From an uncultured Flavobacteriales bacterium (lineage in GTDB: Bacteria; Bacteroidota; Bacteroidia; Flavobacteriales_D; Crocinitomicaceae), in NCBI GenBank assembly GCA_913046365.1, contig CAJWRM010000013.1:1-63629 (forward strand): a DNA stretch of 63,629 nucleotides. Direction: 5' to 3'. Numbering within the stretch: the first letter of the stretch is position 1; each line of letters begins with the position of its first letter. This document shows positions 19,390-27,588 of this stretch, piece by piece. The position numbers and the translations under genes are program-made. A model generated the notes under the pieces. That model saw only the letters and a program-made list of their open reading frames with translations, had not been told where the DNA came from and ran no database searches.

Positions 19390-21036
19390 TCAATAAAGCA
19401 TACCTGCTAATACTGAGGTAGACATGCAGGCCAAGGTGCCTCCGATCAAAGCAAGCCATCCAAGACGGGCAAGCATAGACTTTTTATTGGGTATTAAGAT
19501 CCCAATTCCACCAACTTGAATACCAATGGAGACAATGTTTGCAAAACCACAAAGTACATACGTCGCCATAATTATCGTTTTGTTTGATAGCTCATCTTGA
19601 ATATCTCCCAAATGAGGATAGGCAATAAACTCATTAATAATTGTCTTTTCACCCAACAATTGCCCAAAATACATGGCATCTTGCCACTCTACACCTAAAA
19701 CCCACGCCAAAGGGGAAAGCAAGTAGCCAGAAATACTCTCAAAACTAAGCCTGTCGTACATTCCGCCAGATTCAATAAGCGCGTTTAAAGAAGTCCAATC
19801 TCCTATTTTAAACACAAAATAATTGAGTAACGCTATAAGACTAGTAAACACCAACAGCATAGCACCAACATTTACAGCAAGTTTTAATCCATCTGTCGTG
19901 CCTGATGTGATAGCTTCCAATGCATTTACGCCAATTTTGTCTTTTGAAACATCAAGGTCTTTGTTGATTTTTTCAGATTCAGGAAGCAATATTTTTGCGA
20001 AAACTATTGCTGCAGGTGCCGACATTAACGAAGCAGTCAATAAATGTTTGGCATAGAACAGCTCCATAGCCGGGTCTCCCTGACCCAAAATACCGACAAC
20101 AGCACCAAGAACACCACCAGCTATTGTTGCCATTCCTCCTACCATTAAACACAACATTTCAGACCTTGTCATTCGATCTAAATAAGGCTTTACAAGAAGT
20201 GGAGCCTCCGTTTGTCCAACAAATACATTAGCGGCAGCAGCAACACTTTCAGAACCAGATATGCCTAGGAACCTATTCATTACCCAGGCCATTTTCTTCA
20301 CGACAAACTGAAGAATACCAAAATAATATAATAGGCTTGATAAGGCAGAAACAAAAACAACTGTAGGAAGAATCCAAAAAGCAAAATTTTCCAACATTGG
20401 GGGCATTTCTCCTGCCGAACCAAATAAGAATATCGCACCATCATGCGAAAAATCAATAACCTTGGTAAAGGCCTTAGCCAACCAATCAAAAATACCGCTA
20501 ACAAAAGGAACCTTCAAAATAAAAACAGCTAAAACAAGCTGGAGAATAGACCCTTTTACAACCAGACTCCAGTTGATGCCTTTTCTGTTTCTACTTAAAA
20601 GATATGCGACTCCAAATAGGAAAAACATTCCTAAAGCTCCCCTAAATAATGAGGAATAAGGAAATCCTGATTGCTTGAATGCACTCGCATAATCGTGGTA
20701 AGAGAACCTGCCATTCTCACCCGTAAGGGTAAGTTTATTATCTGAATGATACGTTATAGAAAATGTTTTCTCTAACAATTCAACATCCTCAACATTGGCC
20801 ACAGCAGAAAAGTGTATCGTATCGTTTGATATGCGCCAAACACCAGATTTCAATGAAATTAATTCGTAATCAGTATTTTCAAACACTCCCGTTTTTGAGA
20901 GTGTTAGCTTTTTACCTGAACGGTAATATTCCTCATCTTGAAAATGATTCTGTTGAGCGGCTGTTGTGAAACCTGAGAGGGAAACACAACAAAATATACT
21001 TAAAAGTAACTTATAGATCTCGTTTTTTAATCTCAT
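19390..21036 (-). CDS. NupC-type nucleoside transporter with a periplasmic N-terminal domain
   Basis: 548 residues. The C-terminal about 420 residues match concentrative (Na+- or H+-coupled) nucleoside transporters: VFVGQTEAPLLVKPYL, MATIAGGVLGA and YVLCGFANIVSIGIQ. Before it sit a signal-peptide-like segment (about 1-27) and about 100 residues of beta-rich extracytoplasmic sequence (LTGENGRFSYHDY), absent from E. coli NupC. The likely role is nucleoside uptake across the inner membrane; what the extra domain does is unknown. The 5' end overlaps the upstream bifunctional-nuclease gene by 26 bases, so it is probably last in the etfB-etfA-nuclease operon. Confidence 0.85.
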   Translation of the reverse strand: MRLKNEIYKLLLSIFCCVSLSGFTTAAQQNHFQDEEYYRSGKKLTLSKTGVFENTDYELISLKSGVWRISNDTIHFSAVANVEDVELLEKTFSITYHSDNKLTLTGENGRFSYHDYASAFKQSGFPYSSLFRGALGMFFLFGVAYLLSRNRKGINWSLVVKGSILQLVLAVFILKVPFVSGIFDWLAKAFTKVIDFSHDGAIFLFGSAGEMPPMLENFAFWILPTVVFVSALSSLLYYFGILQFVVKKMAWVMNRFLGISGSESVAAAANVFVGQTEAPLLVKPYLDRMTRSEMLCLMVGGMATIAGGVLGAVVGILGQGDPAMELFYAKHLLTASLMSAPAAIVFAKILLPESEKINKDLDVSKDKIGVNALEAITSGTTDGLKLAVNVGAMLLVFTSLIALLNYFVFKIGDWTSLNALIESGGMYDRLSFESISGYLLSPLAWVLGVEWQDAMYFGQLLGEKTIINEFIAYPHLGDIQDELSNKTIIMATYVLCGFANIVSIGIQVGGIGILIPNKKSMLARLGWLALIGGTLACMSTSVLAGMLY

Positions 21037-21610
21037 CTCTTAGTTTCGAAGCAAGCTCATAATCCTCTTTTTCAAGAGCATCTTGAAGTTGTTTTTCTAG
21101 CTCCTCCATTGAACTAGAGGAATAGCTGGTTGTTGCGTCTTCCAGTTCCAATGTATCGTCGTCTTGGCTGATTAGTGAGTCACTTTCAAAAGCATCCTCT
21201 TGATCCCTCGTGATTCCTGCATCTTCTAAAACATTAGAAAAGGTGTATATCGGACTATTGAAACGTACCCCAACAGCGATAGCATCGGAGGTTCTAGAAT
21301 CAATTTCCGTCAAAACGCCATCTCTTTCACAAATGAGCTTAGCGTAAAATACACCTTCAACAAATTTATAAATGAGGACTTCCTTTATCGCTACATCAAA
21401 AGAGACGCAAAACGCCTTAATTAGATCATGTGTCAAAGGACGGTTCGGAATCATTTTTTCTAATTCTACAGCAATTGCTTGAGCCTCGAACCCTCCAATA
21501 ACAATAGGTAATTTCCTATTCCCTGAAGCCTCTGATAAGGTCAAAACATAAGAACCTGACTGCGTCTGGCTATAGGCTATTCCGGAAATCTCTAATCTTA
21601 CTTTTTGCAT
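21011..21610 (-). CDS. Bifunctional nuclease (BFN/DUF151) family protein with UVR motif
   Basis: 199 residues. The N-terminal about 135 residues match the BFN/DUF151 fold (LPIVIGGFEAQAIA, SRTSDAIAVGVRF). The C-terminus has a UvrB/UvrC-type UVR motif (LEKQLQDALEKEDYELASKLRDEI, in two pieces about 168-194). Plant BFN proteins have RNase and DNase activity; many bacterial members carry this same UVR tail. Substrates are unknown. The gene overlaps the transporter start by 26 bases and lies 35 bases after etfA. Confidence 0.88.
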   Translation of the reverse strand: MQKVRLEISGIAYSQTQSGSYVLTLSEASGNRKLPIVIGGFEAQAIAVELEKMIPNRPLTHDLIKAFCVSFDVAIKEVLIYKFVEGVFYAKLICERDGVLTEIDSRTSDAIAVGVRFNSPIYTFSNVLEDAGITRDQEDAFESDSLISQDDDTLELEDATTSYSSSSMEELEKQLQDALEKEDYELASKLRDEIKKRDL

Positions 21611-21645
21611 ATTTGAGGCTATAAAGCTACACTAATATAGGGTTT

Positions 21646-22578
21646 TTAAGATGCTTTAAACTTCTCTATGGCTTGATTCAGTCGAGGCACTACCTCAAAA
21701 GCATCACCAACGATACCATAATCAGCAGCTTTAAAGAAAGGTGCCTCAGGATCTGTATTCACAACGACAATGACCTTTGAACCGTTTACACCTGCCAAAT
21801 GCTGAATCGCTCCAGAGATACCAATTGCAATGTATAAATTTGGTCGAATTGCCACACCTGTTTGACCAACGTGTTCATGATGCGGTCTCCAGCCTATATC
21901 TGCTACAGGTCTCGAACAAGCTGTTGCAGCTCCTAACTTCTCTGCCAATTCTTCAACCATACCCCAATTTTCAGGGCCTTTCAATCCTCTACCCGCAGAA
22001 ACTACAAGCTCTGCTTCAGGCAATGGAATTTCTCCTTCTGGTTTTTTGGTAGAAAGTACTTTAATTCTAGCTTCACCTGGTTGGGTAGATACCTCTTCAA
22101 CGGAACAGTTTTCGCCAACCTCTTCTGGCGGCAAGCTATTCGGGAGCAAGGAAATAATCTTTGAGGCAGAATTTACCTTCACCTTTCCAATCGCCTTTCC
22201 GGAGAAAACATTTACGGCAATTGAACCAGAATCATCCGGCAAAGAAATTGCACCAGAAACCAATCCTGCATTCATACGAACAGATAGCATTGGTGCTACG
22301 GCCTTACCAGAAAGGTCATGAACAAAAACAACCGTGTCTGCATTCTCTGAACCCGCAACTTCTGCAATCATTCTAACAATCTGTTGCTGATCAGCGCCAT
22401 TCACGGCACGATCAACTAATACTTTTGTAGCGCCATAACGACCCATTGATGAGAGTTCATCATTTGACAATGTGCCATTACTCAAAGCAACTACATCACC
22501 AAGTTTATTGGCATAAGTTATCGCTTCGTAAGACGCTTTGGAAATGCCATTTTCGGAATTTATATATACTAATATCAT
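21646..22578 (-). CDS. etfA: Electron transfer flavoprotein alpha subunit
   Basis: 310 residues, normal length. The C-terminal FAD domain shows GRGLKGPENW, CSRPVADIGW, GQTGVAIRP, YIAIGISGAIQH and NTDPEAPFF. With EtfB it takes electrons from acyl-CoA and other dehydrogenases and passes them to the quinone pool through ETF-quinone oxidoreductase. It starts 16 bases after etfB. Confidence 0.96.
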   Translation of the reverse strand: MILVYINSENGISKASYEAITYANKLGDVVALSNGTLSNDELSSMGRYGATKVLVDRAVNGADQQQIVRMIAEVAGSENADTVVFVHDLSGKAVAPMLSVRMNAGLVSGAISLPDDSGSIAVNVFSGKAIGKVKVNSASKIISLLPNSLPPEEVGENCSVEEVSTQPGEARIKVLSTKKPEGEIPLPEAELVVSAGRGLKGPENWGMVEELAEKLGAATACSRPVADIGWRPHHEHVGQTGVAIRPNLYIAIGISGAIQHLAGVNGSKVIVVVNTDPEAPFFKAADYGIVGDAFEVVPRLNQAIEKFKAS

Positions 22579-22594
22579 TTGTTGAATTTTTTAC

Positions 22595-23335
22595 TTAAAT
22601 TACTTTAGCTTCGCTGTGAAGCAACGAAACAAGCTCGTCCATACTTTCTGGATCAATCATTTTGACCGCTGATTTCTCTCCAGGCATTTCATATGAAACG
22701 AAAGTCGTTAAATCATCGATTTCTTTCGCTGGAACAACAGTCAACGGCTTCGTTCGTGCTGCCATAATTCCACGCATGTTGGGGATTCTTTGCTCTGCCA
22801 TTCCTTTAGCACAGCTAATTACAGCTGGTGCCTCAACTTCGACTACCTGAACTCCCCCAATAATTTCTCTTTCTGCTGTTAACGTTGATCCTGAAACATC
22901 GAGCTTAGTCGCCAAGGATAAGAATGGTAAATCTAAGCCCTCTGCGAGCATTCCACCCAGCTGAGAACCATTATAATTAATGGTCTCTTTTCCTGTCAAA
23001 ATAAGATCAAAAGAATTTTCCTTAGCATATGCCGCAATTTGCATAGCTGCATTATATGCATCTTTTGGCTCCGTATCAATACGCACGGCATTGTCGGCAC
23101 CGATTGCGAGTGCTTTTCTAATAATAGCATCGTCAGCAATACCACCAACAGTGATGATTGTCACTTGTCCGCCTCCAGCTTCTTTCAATTCAAGAGCTCT
23201 TACTAACGCATACCACTCATCGTAAGGATTTACTACAAACTGAACTCCATTTTCATCAAATTTTGTATTCCCTTCGGAAAAAGAAATCTTTGATGTCGTA
23301 TCAGGAGCCTTGCTTATACAAACTAATATATTCAT
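22595..23335 (-). CDS. etfB: Electron transfer flavoprotein beta subunit
   Basis: 246 residues. Typical ETF-beta features: N-terminal CISKAPDTTSKI, NPYDEWYALVRALELKE and the region GKETINYNGSQLGGMLAEGL. It binds AMP and partners EtfA. It is the first gene of the etfB-etfA-BFN-nupC run, preceded by a TAAATTTG element. menA lies upstream on the same strand. Confidence 0.96.
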   Translation of the reverse strand: MNILVCISKAPDTTSKISFSEGNTKFDENGVQFVVNPYDEWYALVRALELKEAGGGQVTIITVGGIADDAIIRKALAIGADNAVRIDTEPKDAYNAAMQIAAYAKENSFDLILTGKETINYNGSQLGGMLAEGLDLPFLSLATKLDVSGSTLTAEREIIGGVQVVEVEAPAVISCAKGMAEQRIPNMRGIMAARTKPLTVVPAKEIDDLTTFVSYEMPGEKSAVKMIDPESMDELVSLLHSEAKVI

Positions 23336-23361
23336 GTTAATTGTTTTAATTTAAGGTGATG

Positions 23362-23369
23362 CAAATTTA
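23362..23369 (-). promoter_or_regulatory. Candidate -7 element for etfB
   Basis: On the minus strand TAAATTTG is an exact TAnnTTTG match 26 bases before the ATG. A TTG lies upstream but only 15 bases away, shorter than usual. Confidence 0.45.
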
Positions 23370-23422
23370 CTGAATTATCTCACACAATGAAAGCCTTGAT
23401 AAAGAGATTTAATGAAATCTAA

Positions 23423-24340
23423 TTAATGGATAATCAACAAAGAAATCGCGAATAAAAGTGCCGAAAAAAATGTCATGAAAGCCAGTTTCTTAAGCTCGCT
23501 ATCTAGTACTCGCGGTTCAGGCGCTGAAAAAACATATTTCAAATGAACTGGGATAAAAAAAGTTGGCAATAAAGCAATCTCAGGAAGAAAACTCCATGAA
23601 ACCGCTCCAATTACTAATATGAACCATAACCACGATATAAAACCTAAAAAAAGCAAAGTAACATGGTAATACTTGGCCCTTTGATATCCCATTTTTACAA
23701 CCATCGTACGTTTCCCTGAAGCCTCGTCGTTAGAAACATCGCGCATATTATTTAAATTTAGAACTGCAGCACTCCAAGAACCAATCGTAATAGCAGGAAG
23801 AACAGTCAGCCACTCAAAAGTCAAACCATAAAGTGAAAAAACGCCCAAAACACTAACAAAACCAAAAAACAGAAATACCATTATGTCTCCAAGTCCTGAA
23901 TAACCATAAGCAGACTTTCCTAGTGTGTATAGCATTGCAGCAAGCACAGATAAAAGGGCTAAAAGCCCATAGAACATTAATAAATTATTGGTGAGGTTAG
24001 GTAGGCTCAAGTAGATTAATCCAGCAGCAGATATACAAGATAAAACAACGAAAACAATGACTCCTCTTTTCATTTCTAGCAAAGAAATTTCCCCAGATTG
24101 AACTGCACGTGCAGGTCCAACGCGATGCTCATTATCTGTACCCTTTTGACTATCACCCAGGTCATTCGCAAGATTTGATAAAATCTGAAAAAGTACCGTA
24201 GTCGACATCGCAGCCAAAAAGATCCATGAATCCCATTGGCCCAATAAACCGGCAAGCGCTGATCCAACGATAATTCCAGAAAGAGATAGAGGTAATGTTC
24301 TCAACCTCATGGCACCAATCCAAGTTTTAAACTTGTTCAT
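23423..24340 (-). CDS. menA: 1,4-dihydroxy-2-naphthoate polyprenyltransferase MenA
   Basis: 305 residues, a UbiA-family integral membrane enzyme with about eight or nine segments. The two aspartate motifs are NLANDLGDSQKGTD (about 57-70) and NNMRDVSNDEASGKR (about 197-211). The N-terminal ARL/MRLRTLPLS pattern is also typical. It attaches the isoprenoid tail to DHNA in menaquinone synthesis, the usual respiratory quinone of this phylum. No other men genes are in the window. Confidence 0.93.
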   Translation of the reverse strand: MNKFKTWIGAMRLRTLPLSLSGIIVGSALAGLLGQWDSWIFLAAMSTTVLFQILSNLANDLGDSQKGTDNEHRVGPARAVQSGEISLLEMKRGVIVFVVLSCISAAGLIYLSLPNLTNNLLMFYGLLALLSVLAAMLYTLGKSAYGYSGLGDIMVFLFFGFVSVLGVFSLYGLTFEWLTVLPAITIGSWSAAVLNLNNMRDVSNDEASGKRTMVVKMGYQRAKYYHVTLLFLGFISWLWFILVIGAVSWSFLPEIALLPTFFIPVHLKYVFSAPEPRVLDSELKKLAFMTFFSALLFAISLLIIH

Positions 24341-24415
24341 ATTGTAAAATTACAAATAAGAACAATCTAATTCCTATGCTTGTTCCTCACAAATTCATAT
24401 TTTTACGCTCCGATC

Positions 24416-24490
24416 CGGGATGTAGCTTAGTCCGGTTAAAGTGCGCGTCTGGGGGGCGCGAGATCGGTGGTTCGAATCCACTCATCCCGA
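24416..24490 (+). tRNA. tRNA-Pro (anticodon GGG)
   Basis: A full cloverleaf folds: acceptor CGGGATG with CATCCCG, D-stem GCTT/AAGT, anticodon stem CGCGT/GCGCG with loop CTGGGGG (anticodon GGG), and T-arm GGTGG-TTCGAAT-CCACT. The discriminator is A; CCA is not encoded. A weak promoter-like TATTTTTA lies at 24398-24405. Confidence 0.95.
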
Positions 24491-24499
24491 CTGAATTGA

Positions 24500-24521
24500 A
24501 AGTGCCGTTCTAACGGCACTT
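24500..24521 (+). terminator. Hairpin after tRNA-Pro
   Basis: Perfect 10-bp inverted repeat AAGTGCCGTT/AACGGCACTT with a 2-base centre (so effectively 9 bp with a 4-base loop), 10 bases after the tRNA. There is no long T-run, only TATCATTT, so it may be a processing or weak termination structure. Confidence 0.6.
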
Positions 24522-24563
24522 ATCATTTACTTAACTTGTGCTTCTTTAAAGGAGCTTTTCACC

Positions 24564-25871
24564 ATGAATAATCAAATAAAAAATCAATCAGAAATTTTGC
24601 AAAAAATGGGAATTGAGGCACTCAATCCTATGCAAGAAGAAGCAATAGAGGCAATAAATTCCTCAAAAGAGATCCTAATACTATCCCCAACAGGGACAGG
24701 GAAAACGTTAGCGTTTCTTCTACCGCTTATAAAAATGCTTGATCCAAGCTTATCGCAAACACAGCTCATGATTCTAGTACCTGCTAGAGAACTTGCTATT
24801 CAGATAGAACAAGTTGTAAGAGATATGGGAACAGGTTTTAAAGTAAATGCTGTTTACGGAGGTAGGTCTGGTGCGAAAGAAAAAATAGAATTGACACATG
24901 CGCCGAGTATTTTAGTCGGTACGCCTGGCAGGGTGGCAGATCACATTAGAAGAGATCGAATTACTTTACAAGGAATAAAAAGTCTTGTCATTGATGAATT
25001 TGATAAATCCTTAGAAATTGGTTTTGAAAAAGAGATGAAGGAGATTGTATCCGCGCTCAGCTCATTGGAAAGAAAAATATTAACGTCTGCAACACACAAA
25101 GAGCAGGTGCCACAATTTATGGAGTTCCAAAACCCCGTTTGTCTTGATTTTCTTGAAAAAAAGAAACTATCTCTTGATTTATCATGGATAAATTCTACGA
25201 CAAATACCCTTGACACTTTAATTGAGCTGCTCCAATCTCTTGGCAACAAAAGAGGTATTGTGTTTTGTAACTTCAAGAATACTTTGAACGGAGTTTCTGA
25301 ATTCCTAGAGGAAAACCAGGTGGAGCACACCTGTTTTTACGGAGGTATGGAACAAATAGATCGAGAGAGAAGCCTGATTCAATTTAGAAATTCTAGTCAA
25401 CGTACCCTGTTGGCGACAGATCTAGCGGCCAGAGGAATTGACATACCCGGTCTAGATTATATCATTCACTACGAAATGCCTCCGCGCGAAGAAGAGTTCA
25501 CGCACCGAAATGGTCGCACCGCGAGAATGAATTCAGACGGAGCCGCCTTTTGCATTAAAGGTAAAAATGATAAAATACCGGAATATGCGCGAAAAATAAA
25601 AACCAGTAAAATCTCTAAAGGACCAAGCATTCCAAAAAACAAATGGAAAACAATTTATATCTCAGGAGGACGAAAGGATAAGATCTCAAAAGGAGACATC
25701 GTAGGACTTTTTATAAAGAAAGGAAATATTGACGGGAGTGAATTAGGTGTTATTGAGCTTAAAAATGACTGTGCATTCGTTGCCGTTGATGCCTCAAAGG
25801 CTTCTGTGCTTTGTAACAAACTAAACAACCAACGCCTTAAGACAAAAAAGGTGCGGATCTCAACGATTTAG
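24564..25871 (+). CDS. DEAD-box RNA helicase with DbpA-type RNA-binding domain
   Basis: 435 residues. Q-motif region followed by Walker A SPTGTGKT (about 41-48), Ia PARELA, Ib TPGR, motif II DEFD (about 144-147), SAT (motif III), ATDLAARGID (V) and HRNGRTAR (VI). The last about 70 residues (TIYISGGRKDKISKGDI...) match the DbpA RNA-binding domain, which in E. coli DbpA recognises 23S rRNA hairpin 92. A role in 50S ribosome assembly is therefore inferred. Motif II is DEFD rather than DEAD, and motif VI has Asn and Ala where HRIGRTGR is usual. It follows the tRNA-Pro hairpin by about 40 bases. Confidence 0.9.
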   Translation: MNNQIKNQSEILQKMGIEALNPMQEEAIEAINSSKEILILSPTGTGKTLAFLLPLIKMLDPSLSQTQLMILVPARELAIQIEQVVRDMGTGFKVNAVYGGRSGAKEKIELTHAPSILVGTPGRVADHIRRDRITLQGIKSLVIDEFDKSLEIGFEKEMKEIVSALSSLERKILTSATHKEQVPQFMEFQNPVCLDFLEKKKLSLDLSWINSTTNTLDTLIELLQSLGNKRGIVFCNFKNTLNGVSEFLEENQVEHTCFYGGMEQIDRERSLIQFRNSSQRTLLATDLAARGIDIPGLDYIIHYEMPPREEEFTHRNGRTARMNSDGAAFCIKGKNDKIPEYARKIKTSKISKGPSIPKNKWKTIYISGGRKDKISKGDIVGLFIKKGNIDGSELGVIELKNDCAFVAVDASKASVLCNKLNNQRLKTKKVRISTI

Positions 25872-25907
25872 AATGAAAAATAGAAAAAAATAGACCACTA
25901 CACTTCT

Positions 25908-26279
25908 ATGAACCGATTCAAGAAAATGACGATTTATTTTATGAGTGCTGCATATATTTATGTGGGCATCCGACATTTTATTGATGCAGATTTCTTTTTG
26001 GCGATTATGCCGGATTACCTTCCATTACACCATGAAGCAGTATATGTAAGTGGCATTTTTGAAATTCTTTTAGGAGGACTGCTATTATTTAAAAAATATA
26101 GGAAGATTGCCGGATGGGGACTGATTGCACTACTAGTGGCAGTATTCCCAGCCAATATATACCTTGCTCAAAATGAGGCAGCTCAGCAAGCCATCGACAT
26201 TAGTCAGACCACTGCGATTGTTCGATTGCCCTTTCAAGCCTTATTTATAGGTCTTGCGTATTGGCACACGAAAGCATAA
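25908..26279 (+). CDS. DoxX-like small membrane protein
   Basis: 123 residues with four hydrophobic segments and the DoxX-like N-terminal pattern YIYVGIRHFIDADFF. Similar proteins are common in Bacteroidota; their function is not established. It starts 36 bases after the helicase stop and may be co-transcribed. Confidence 0.7.
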   Translation: MNRFKKMTIYFMSAAYIYVGIRHFIDADFFLAIMPDYLPLHHEAVYVSGIFEILLGGLLLFKKYRKIAGWGLIALLVAVFPANIYLAQNEAAQQAIDISQTTAIVRLPFQALFIGLAYWHTKA

Positions 26280-26286
26280 ATTGGGA

Positions 26287-27540
26287 TTACACAAAATAGC
26301 CCAATTCTTCAAGCTCACTTTGACTACAAGCCTTTACAACCTTAAGCCTCCTCCAAGATAAAACTTCGTCAAACTGCAGTCTTGCTTCGTCTATTTCACG
26401 GTCTAAGTCATCCACCCATCGAGACACGACACGCTCTATGTCATAATCAGAAGGCTCGTCATCAAAGCAGTATTTAAAAGTTGATTTTACGCGAGATGGC
26501 TTTGCTCCTCGGACATCGACCTCTTGTATATATGAAAACTTTATGAGACAATGCCATTGTCTTTCTGCCGCCTCTTTAGCCAAACGTTTTTCCTCAATGA
26601 GTCGCTCACGCTCAAGCTTTTTTTCTTCAGAGATCCTCTTTCTTTCTTCTCTTTCTTCCATTGCAGCTAATCTTGTAGCTTGTTTTTCTTCAGCTGCTCT
26701 ATTTTTAAGCTCCTGCAAAGAGCCAACTAATACGCTTCTAGGCCCATCAACATCATACGGGGATATAATTCTAGCTGATTCTAATTCGTCCATTAATTGA
26801 GCCGCTAAATTATAACTAAGTTTCAATTTCCTTTGAAGTAAGGATGCTGAGGCACGTTGTTCCTCCATAACCAAATCACGGGCCTCCTTAAATAGGATTT
26901 TCATTTCTTCTTCTGTGCAATCTTCTTTAACAGGTATTTTGTGCTCATCTCTCAAACTATGAAGATCTGTTCCGCCAATAGGATCATGCTCAATAATACC
27001 AGCCTCTTTTAGTTGATCAATGATTCTTTTACTTCGATTGGCACCAATAAACAACTGAGATTGTAGAATAGTGTATGAGATACATTCATCTTCTATTGCG
27101 ATACTTAACGATTTTTCATAAAGCTCATCCCTCTCTTCATTTAGGTCAAAACTTGAGATACTACTCTTTTCCTCAAGAGACACCTCATCACTCGGTATGG
27201 ATTGTGTGTCTTCTTCCTTTTTAAAATCCTCTTGCACTGCAACAGTATTATCTATGTTTTCACTTCCTTCTGATGCCTCCATAGAAACTACCTCACCTTT
27301 CCACTTGCTTCTCATTGGTCCTGGCTCCATACCTTTTTTCCAATTACCTTCTAGAACGCCGTCAGTAATCGAAAATTCAACCAGTCCCTCAAAGCCTTTA
27401 TTTTGCCATGTGCCCTGAAATCTCTGATGGGTAAACGTTCCTGTAATTGATCCAGACTTTTGATAGGAGCCAGAGGCTTTGCCTTCCTCATCTGAAACAA
27501 AATCCATTTTGCCAAAATTACCTTTTAGTGTGTACCGCAT
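26287..27540 (-). CDS. Stand-alone protein with two FtsK-gamma-like winged helices
   Basis: 417 residues, cytoplasmic by appearance (no signal or membrane segment). Residues 1-82 form a beta-rich module with Gly/Trp repeats (GTFTHQRFQGTWQNKGF). Residues about 138-195 and 214-272 each resemble the FtsK gamma domain: the first has TILQSQLFIGANRSKRIID, the second SASLLQRKLKLSYNLAAQL, against SxxQRxxxIGYNRAAR in FtsK. Residues 275-328 are a charged coiled coil (REERKRISEEKK). Residues 329-417 are an unrecognised domain. In FtsK the gamma domain reads KOPS/XerD signals; DNA binding here is inferred. No FtsK motor is present. I know no named family for this architecture. It is convergent with the DoxX-like gene, 7 bases apart. 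Confidence 0.7.
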   Translation of the reverse strand: MRYTLKGNFGKMDFVSDEEGKASGSYQKSGSITGTFTHQRFQGTWQNKGFEGLVEFSITDGVLEGNWKKGMEPGPMRSKWKGEVVSMEASEGSENIDNTVAVQEDFKKEEDTQSIPSDEVSLEEKSSISSFDLNEERDELYEKSLSIAIEDECISYTILQSQLFIGANRSKRIIDQLKEAGIIEHDPIGGTDLHSLRDEHKIPVKEDCTEEEMKILFKEARDLVMEEQRASASLLQRKLKLSYNLAAQLMDELESARIISPYDVDGPRSVLVGSLQELKNRAAEEKQATRLAAMEEREERKRISEEKKLERERLIEEKRLAKEAAERQWHCLIKFSYIQEVDVRGAKPSRVKSTFKYCFDDEPSDYDIERVVSRWVDDLDREIDEARLQFDEVLSWRRLKVVKACSQSELEELGYFV

Positions 27541-27588
27541 TTGTGTTGAATTGAAATTAAATAATATAGAAAACTTAGGTGCTAACGC

